Source: an uncultured Olsenella sp. (GTDB taxonomy: Bacteria > Actinomycetota > Coriobacteriia > Coriobacteriales > Atopobiaceae). Taken from it: DNA of 17,743 bases. This document shows, piece by piece, positions 13,302 through 17,743 of the stretch. Every line of letters starts with the position of its first letter. Position 1 is the first letter of the stretch. Below the pieces are notes generated by a model. The model saw nothing but the letters and a program-made list of their open reading frames with translations, was not told the origin of the DNA and did no database searches. Location: positions 1 through 17,743 of the forward strand of contig CAUGFC010000029.1 of assembly GCA_959598545.1 (NCBI GenBank). The letters run 5' to 3'. Position numbers and translations under genes: made by a program.

Positions 13302-15023
13302 ATGGACGCATCCATCGAGGCCAAGGTCAGCGCCTGGCAGGACAACGTCACGGAGTCCGACCTGGTGATCGAGCTCGACGACCTCTGCCGCGAGGGCAAC
13401 GAGGAGAAGCTCTTCGACGCCTTCTACCGCGACCTCGCCTTCGGCACCGCCGGCCTGCGCGGCACGCTCGGCGTGGGCACCAACCGCATGAACGTCCACG
13501 TGGTCGCCCAGGCCACCCAGGGCGTCGCGGACTACCTGAACGCGCACTACGAGAACCCGACGCTCGCGCTCGCGCGTGACTCCCGCAACAAGGGCGAGGA
13601 CTTCCAGCGCGTCGCCGCCGGCGTGCTCGCCGCCAACGGCATCCACGTCTACGTCTACCCGCGCATCGAGCCGGTCCCCACGCTCTCCTTCGCGGTGCGC
13701 CACCTGCACACCTCCGCCGGCATCGTCCTCACGGCCTCCCACAACCCCGCGCCCTACAACGGCTACAAGGTCTACAACGACAACGGCGGCCAGATCACCG
13801 ACGAGGCCGCGGCCGAGATCTCCGCGAACATCGCCAAGGTCGACCCGTTCGCCGTGCGCGTCATGGACTTCGACGAGGGCCTCGAGAAGGGCCTGATCGA
13901 GTGGACGCCCGAGGAGGTCCTCGACGCCTTCATCGAGAACATCAAGAAGGTCTCCGTCCCCGGCTTCAAGGCGTCCGACGACTACTCCGTGGTCTACACG
14001 CCGCTCAACGGCACGGGCATGGAGCTCGTGACCCGCATCCTCGCCGAGATCGGCGTCGAGAAGGTCTCCGTGGTTCCCGAGCAGGCCGAGCCGGACGGCA
14101 ACTTCCCGACCTGCACCTACCCCAACCCCGAGTTCCGCGAGGCGCTCGACCTGGCCCTCAAGCTCGCCGAGGAGGTCAAGCCCAACCTCGTCGTGGCCAC
14201 CGACCCCGACGCCGACCGCATGGGCACCGCCATCCCGCACGACGGCGACTACGTGCTGCTCTCCGGCAACGAGATGGGCGTCCTGCTCATGGACTGGCTC
14301 GCCACGATGGCACGCGACCGCGGCGAGGACGTGGCGCGCAAGGTGGCCGTCTCCACGATCGTCTCGTCCTCGATGCCGGACGCGCTGGCGCGCGACTGGG
14401 GCTTCGAGATGAGGCGCGTGCTCACTGGCTTCAAGTACATCGGCGACCAGATCGACCAGCTCAAGGACGAGGGCGAGGAGGACCGCTTCCTCATGGGCTT
14501 CGAGGAGTCCTACGGCTACCTCGTGGGCACGCACGCCCGCGACAAGGACGCCATCGTCGCCACGATGCTCTGCGTCGAGATGGCCTCCTACTACGCCGAG
14601 AAGGGCATGGACCTCTACGAGGCCATGGACGCCCTCTACCAGAAGTACGGCTACTACCTCAACGGCACCGTCAACGCGAGCTTCCCGGGCGCGGCGGGCG
14701 CCGACAAGATGGCCTCCATCATGGACGGCCTGCGCAAGAACCCGCCTGCCGAGATCGCCGGCTACAAGGTGACGGGCATGACCGACTACGCCGTCGGCCC
14801 CGAGATGCCGCGCGTCTCCGGCCTGCAGAAGGAGGCGGCGCAGGTGCTGCCGCCGGCCAACGTCATCGAGTTCCGCCTCGAGGACGACAACAAGGTCATC
14901 TTCCGTCCGTCCGGCACCGAGCCCAAGGTCAAGGCCTACCTCTTCTCCAAGGGTGCCACGCGCGAGGAGTCCGAGGCCGTGCGCGCCAAGCTCGAGGCCG
15001 CGTCCAAGGAGATCCTGTCGTAG
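13302..15023 (+). CDS. Alpha-D-phosphohexomutase (phosphoglucomutase/phosphomannomutase)
   Basis: A 573-residue cytoplasmic enzyme interconverting glucose-6-phosphate and glucose-1-phosphate (or the mannose equivalents). The four family signatures are intact: catalytic phosphoserine S146 in LTASHNPAPYNGYKVY, metal loop DPDADR at 301-306, sugar-binding GFEESYGYL (E401, S403), and the phosphate loop RPSGTEPK at 535-542. Its length and FGTAGLRG motif fit the PgcA/PGM2-like subgroup of about 570 residues, not the 450-residue ManB/GlmM group. The ATG at 13302 has GGGGGAA 3 bases upstream; the open frame continues upstream without family similarity. The 135-base gap after rlmKL has a GC-rich inverted repeat (CGCGGGGC near 13190 with GCCCCGCG near 13227) and a -10-like TACTAT (13239-13244), so a separate promoter is likely. 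Glucose-1-phosphate would feed the dTDP-sugar route containing RfbB. Confidence 0.94.
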   Translation: MDASIEAKVSAWQDNVTESDLVIELDDLCREGNEEKLFDAFYRDLAFGTAGLRGTLGVGTNRMNVHVVAQATQGVADYLNAHYENPTLALARDSRNKGEDFQRVAAGVLAANGIHVYVYPRIEPVPTLSFAVRHLHTSAGIVLTASHNPAPYNGYKVYNDNGGQITDEAAAEISANIAKVDPFAVRVMDFDEGLEKGLIEWTPEEVLDAFIENIKKVSVPGFKASDDYSVVYTPLNGTGMELVTRILAEIGVEKVSVVPEQAEPDGNFPTCTYPNPEFREALDLALKLAEEVKPNLVVATDPDADRMGTAIPHDGDYVLLSGNEMGVLLMDWLATMARDRGEDVARKVAVSTIVSSSMPDALARDWGFEMRRVLTGFKYIGDQIDQLKDEGEEDRFLMGFEESYGYLVGTHARDKDAIVATMLCVEMASYYAEKGMDLYEAMDALYQKYGYYLNGTVNASFPGAAGADKMASIMDGLRKNPPAEIAGYKVTGMTDYAVGPEMPRVSGLQKEAAQVLPPANVIEFRLEDDNKVIFRPSGTEPKVKAYLFSKGATREESEAVRAKLEAASKEILS

Positions 15024-15046
15024 CGGACTGACGCATCAGCGAGGCT

Positions 15047-15087
15047 GGCCCCGCCGGATCCGCTCCGGCGGGGCCGCTTGCTTTGGC
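15047..15087 (+). terminator. Terminator of the phosphohexomutase gene
   Basis: GGCCCCGCCGGA (15047-15058) and TCCGGCGGGGCC (15064-15075) form a perfect 12-pair stem with a 5-base loop, followed by the T-containing GCTTGCTTTGG. It sits between two convergent genes (stops at 15023 and 15105) and could act in both directions; the T tract is weak. Confidence 0.75.
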
Positions 15088-15104
15088 GGGTTGTCGCGGC
15101 GGCG

Positions 15105-16187
15105 CTACTCCTCGTCGGTCTTCGCGGCGCTCAGCTCGTAGAGCGTGTCGCCCCAGGAGGCCACGGTGGCGGGGTCCCACGGGTGCGCGCTCACGTCGGG
15201 CGAGGTGGGGTCGTAGACCTTGAGCGATCCGTCGGCGTTGGTCCCCACGACGACGACCCAGTGCGGGGAGGCGGAGAGGGTGTCGGCCTTGGTCTCGATC
15301 AGCACGTACGCGCCGTCCTTGAGGACCTGGGTGAGGTTGTCCTCCTTGGAGGTGTACGTGGAGCAGGCGAGGCCGAGGTCACCGACCGAATCGGTCAGGA
15401 AGCTCCCCGACATGTAGGAGTCGCCGCTCGCCAGCTCCTTCTCGGTGACGGCCTGGGCGATCTTGTCGGGCGTCTGGTCGGCGGTCCCGGTGAGGGCCAT
15501 GTGGGCCATCGAGAGGGCGACCGGGCCCGAGCCGGTCAGCGCGAGCGGACCGCCGGCGTAGTCGACGTTGCCCCAGCGGCTGTCCCAGCAGACGAGCTGC
15601 GGGACCGTGCCCTTCTCGACGGCGTCCTCGTAGGGCTGGGCGGTCTTCTCGGCGTCCGGGTAGGAGGCGACGAAGTCGATGGCGGAGGGCTCGGAGAGCG
15701 CGAGCTCGAGAAGCCCCTGGTTCTCGTAGGCGTCGGCGTTGGCGGCGATCTGGGCGAGCTTCTCGCCCTGGTTGAGCTCGGTCGTGAAGGAGCTCGTGAG
15801 CTCCTCGGGGACGCCGGCGGCAACGCGGGCGTCGGCGGGGTTGGTCTCGCCGCCCTGGCCGGAGCTGCAGCTGCTCACGCAGCTCGAGATGCCGACCACG
15901 AGCAGGATGATGACGAGAAGGGCGATGGCCGCGAGGATGAGGAGCCGACGGTTGGCGGTGAGGCGCCGCGCCCGGCCGCTCTGGAAGTTGATGCTGCGGG
16001 CACGGAGCGGGTAGCCCGGGCCGGAGGAGCGGCGCGGGCCCTGGGCGCGCGACCTCGTCCCGCGCGGCCCGTGGTAAGTGCCCTGGGGCGTCACGCGGGG
16101 GCGGCCGCCCTGGGCGTGCGGGCGTGAGGGCCCCCTGAGCGAGCCGGAGTCCTGGCGGGGACGGCCGCCGTGATCGTTGTAGGTCAT
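15105..16187 (-). CDS. Membrane-anchored C39-peptidase-like protein, catalytic Cys replaced
   Basis: A 360-residue protein. Residues 1-78 are a disordered Arg/Gly/Pro-rich cytoplasmic tail. Residues 81-100 (LLILAAIALLVIILLVVGI) are a single membrane helix with arginines on the inner side, and the rest is extracellular. The C-terminal 170 residues resemble C39-like cysteine peptidase domains: QLVCWDSRWGNVDYAGG, then LTGSGPVALSMAHMALTG, and PHWVVVVGTNADGSLKVYDP with His309 and Asp326. The usual GCGP nucleophile motif reads GSGP (Ser220) and the usual upstream Gln position (LLQWD) is Cys200, so protease activity is doubtful; a binding or wall-scaffold role is possible. GGAGGAG lies 3 bases upstream of the ATG, and a -10-like TATCAT (16230-16235, minus) 43 bases upstream. 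It lies downstream of the penicillin-binding protein gene but behind a terminator. Confidence 0.8.
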   Translation of the reverse strand: MTYNDHGGRPRQDSGSLRGPSRPHAQGGRPRVTPQGTYHGPRGTRSRAQGPRRSSGPGYPLRARSINFQSGRARRLTANRRLLILAAIALLVIILLVVGISSCVSSCSSGQGGETNPADARVAAGVPEELTSSFTTELNQGEKLAQIAANADAYENQGLLELALSEPSAIDFVASYPDAEKTAQPYEDAVEKGTVPQLVCWDSRWGNVDYAGGPLALTGSGPVALSMAHMALTGTADQTPDKIAQAVTEKELASGDSYMSGSFLTDSVGDLGLACSTYTSKEDNLTQVLKDGAYVLIETKADTLSASPHWVVVVGTNADGSLKVYDPTSPDVSAHPWDPATVASWGDTLYELSAAKTDEE

Positions 16188-16249
16188 AGCTCCTCCATGA
16201 CGTGCGTTTCGCAGAAAGCCACTTATCGCATGATACGTCCCCGCGCGTC

Positions 16250-16294
16250 GCCAACGAAAGCGGGCGCCGCCCCCAATCGGGGAGCGGCGCCCGC
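16250..16294 (-). terminator. Rho-independent terminator of the penicillin-binding protein gene
   Basis: GCGGGCGCCGC (16260-16270) pairs with GCGGCGCCCGC (16284-16294), extended inward by CCCC-AATC-GGGG with one bulged A. On the minus strand the hairpin is followed by TTTCGTT, giving a terminator 32 bases after the stop of the penicillin-binding protein gene. Confidence 0.8.
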
Positions 16295-16325
16295 GCAGCA
16301 GGGCTTATGTGCGGTTGGACCGGGG

Positions 16326-17743
16326 TCAGGTGTTCTGGTTCTGGTCGCCTCCCGAGTCAGGTCCTGGGTCTGGCTCGGGTTCCGGTTCGGGCTTGGGTTC
16401 CGGTTCGGGCTCTGGCTCAGGTTTGGGCTCGGGATCCGGTTGCTCGGTCTCGGGCGGGGTCTCCTCCTCGGGCGGCGTCTCCGGCTCGGTCGTCGTCGTG
16501 GGCTCCTCGGTCTCGGGCGCCTCCTCCGCGGGCCTCTCCTCGTCGTCCTTCTCGGAGTTCGAGCCCTTCGAGGTGGCAAGGAAGGTCCAGGAGTCGTTGG
16601 GCTTGTACTCCGCCTTGTGGTCGGACTTGGGGAACGAGCCGCGCTCGACCCCCTCGAGGGCGTCGTCCATGAAGTTGCCCCAGATCGGGATCGCGGTGTT
16701 AGCGGTGGTCGCCACGGCGCCCTGGTAGCGGACGCTCTTGCTGCTGGCGTTGGGGTTGCCGACCCACACCGCGCAGGAGATCTGCGGGGTGGAGCCGCAG
16801 AACCAGAGGTTGGACCAGTTCTCGGCGGTTCCGGTCTTGCCGAAGATGGGCTGGTCGTGGGTGAAGTAGCTCCTCACGCTCGTGGCGCTGCCCTGCGTGA
16901 CGACGGTCTTCAGGACCTCGATCGCGTCGGCGGCGATGGCGGAGTCGACGACCTGCTCGGAGGAGTCCTCGTGCTCGTAGACCACGTTGCCGTTGCGGTC
17001 CTCGATCCTGGTGATGGCGACGGGGTTGCGGTGCACGCCGCCGTTGGCGATCGTCGAGAAGGCCTCGGCCATCTCGAGCGGGGAGATGGGCGAGGTGCCG
17101 AGAGCCGAGGACAGGCCGGGCTCGATGGGGGAGTCGATGCCGAGCTTGGCCGCCATGTCGGCGACCTTGTCCATGCCGATGGCCTCCGCCACCTGGACGT
17201 AGCCGGTGTTGGAGGAGACGGCCGTCGCGCGCTGGAGCGTGATGACGCCGTAGCTGGCCTTGTAGATGTTGCTCGGAGCCCACGTGGGCGTGACCTGGAT
17301 TGTGGACGGGCAGTTGATCTTGGTGTTGGGGCTCATGCCCTCGTTCAGGGCGGCCATGAGCACGACCGCCTTGAAGCTGGAGCCGGTCTGGTTGCGGCTC
17401 GTGGCGAGGTTGATGGTGCTCTGGCCCGCCTCGGCGTCGTTGCCGTAGTTCGTGCCGCCCACCATGGACACGATGTAGCCGTTGGAGTTGTCGATCGCGA
17501 CGAGGGCGCCGTTCACGTCATCGTTGTTGGCGGCCTCGATGCGGTCCTTCACGGCCTTCTCGGCAGCCTTCTGCATGTCAGGATCGATCGTGGTGTAGAC
17601 CTTGAGGCCGCCCTGGGCGATCGTGTCGGACGAGAAGTCCTGAAGCAGGAGGTTGCGCACGTAGTCGGTGAAGTAGGGGTACTTGCTGTCGGAGTCGGTG
17701 AGCTCGCCGGGATTGAGCGGGATCTCCTCGGCGACGGTCGCGT
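16326..17743 (-). CDS. Class A penicillin-binding protein, C-terminal part (5' end outside window)
   Basis: At least 471 residues of a bifunctional peptidoglycan transglycosylase/transpeptidase; the start, the membrane anchor and the transglycosylase domain lie beyond the right edge. The visible part begins in the interdomain region (YFTDYVRNLLLQDF) and contains the whole transpeptidase domain: SxxK as GSSFK (Ser codon 17379-17381), SxN as SSN (17208-17216), and KTG in FGKTGTAEN (Lys codon 16836-16838). GGLKVYTTIDPDMQKAAEKA is the usual linker signature. The C-terminal 75 residues are a low-complexity Glu/Pro/Thr segment ending in an alternating Pro-Glu/Lys/Asp tract and GGDQNQNT, presumably extended in the wall outside the membrane. 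The frame is intact to the window edge. Confidence 0.95.
   Translation of the reverse strand, partial: ATVAEEIPLNPGELTDSDSKYPYFTDYVRNLLLQDFSSDTIAQGGLKVYTTIDPDMQKAAEKAVKDRIEAANNDDVNGALVAIDNSNGYIVSMVGGTNYGNDAEAGQSTINLATSRNQTGSSFKAVVLMAALNEGMSPNTKINCPSTIQVTPTWAPSNIYKASYGVITLQRATAVSSNTGYVQVAEAIGMDKVADMAAKLGIDSPIEPGLSSALGTSPISPLEMAEAFSTIANGGVHRNPVAITRIEDRNGNVVYEHEDSSEQVVDSAIAADAIEVLKTVVTQGSATSVRSYFTHDQPIFGKTGTAENWSNLWFCGSTPQISCAVWVGNPNASSKSVRYQGAVATTANTAIPIWGNFMDDALEGVERGSFPKSDHKAEYKPNDSWTFLATSKGSNSEKDDEERPAEEAPETEEPTTTTEPETPPEEETPPETEQPDPEPKPEPEPEPEPKPEPEPEPDPGPDSGGDQNQNT
16346..16445. repeat. Hexanucleotide-periodic tract encoding Pro-Glu/Pro-Lys repeats
   Basis: Within the 3' end of the penicillin-binding protein gene, the plus strand shows 6-base periodicity of GGNTCN units (GGCTCG, GGTTCC, GGCTCT, GGTTTG). 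On the coding strand this gives alternating Pro with Glu, Lys or Asp. Synonymous positions vary between units, so the tract is old or selected at the protein level; replication slippage could still change its length. Confidence 0.75.

Noticed and set aside
10779..14534. Minus-strand open frame of 1251 codons across rlmKL and the phosphohexomutase
   Set aside because: It is an antisense shadow of two genes with intact conserved motifs and has a biased composition and no recognisable domain.

Overview
The window looks like chromosomal DNA from a very GC-rich (roughly 70% by eye) member of the Coriobacteriia, probably an Olsenella/Atopobium-like Atopobiaceae. This rests on the strong C/G third-position bias, GGAGG-type ribosome binding sites, a CarD-family regulator, a high-GC tannase-like Tat lipoprotein and the overall gene style. 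No species call can be made from sequence reading alone. Nothing resembling an insertion sequence, prophage or CRISPR array is present.

Layout. The left edge carries the 3' part of a tRNA-Phe(GAA) with its terminator (1-103). A minus-strand acylphosphatase (117-455) diverges from a Tat/lipobox tannase-like protein (574-2472). This is followed on the plus strand by a BrnQ-type branched-chain amino acid transporter that overlaps a cyclophilin lipoprotein by 4 bases (2484-4528), and by a stand-alone dTDP-glucose 4,6-dehydratase (4614-5633). Next come a CarD-family RNA polymerase-binding regulator (5806-6306), a UPF0237 ACT-domain protein (6426-6722) and citrate synthase (6806-8257). Citrate synthase converges on a minus-strand Kup potassium transporter (8356-10620) across a strong hairpin terminator. 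A 329-base gap with a large imperfect inverted repeat separates kup from the divergent RlmKL-type 23S rRNA methyltransferase (10950-13166), which is followed by a phosphoglucomutase-type phosphohexomutase (13302-15023). That gene converges on two minus-strand cell-envelope genes: a membrane-anchored C39-peptidase-like protein (15105-16187) and the C-terminal part of a class A penicillin-binding protein running off the right edge (16326-17743).

Function. The content is mostly housekeeping: rRNA modification, central carbon and sugar-phosphate metabolism, K+ and branched-chain amino acid uptake, and cell-wall synthesis. The phosphohexomutase (Glc-6-P to Glc-1-P) and RfbB (dTDP-glucose to dTDP-4-keto-6-deoxyglucose) lie on one nucleotide-sugar route but are not an operon here.

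Most unusual points. (1) A 9-base word, CTTCTCGCC, occurs 15 times on both strands. It lies in coding sequence in three different readings and in intergenic DNA, and four copies extend to the 14-mer CCGTCCTTCTCGCC. This looks like a dispersed DNA-level signal (uptake-sequence-like, Chi-like or architectural) that I do not recognise from this lineage. (2) Three proteins have apparently lost catalytic residues: tannase Ser to Gly, C39-like Cys to Ser (plus Gln to Cys), and the RlmL half lacks NPPY. (3) A pair of 23-base inverted arms sits between kup and rlmKL. (4) The CarD-family protein contains no tryptophan.
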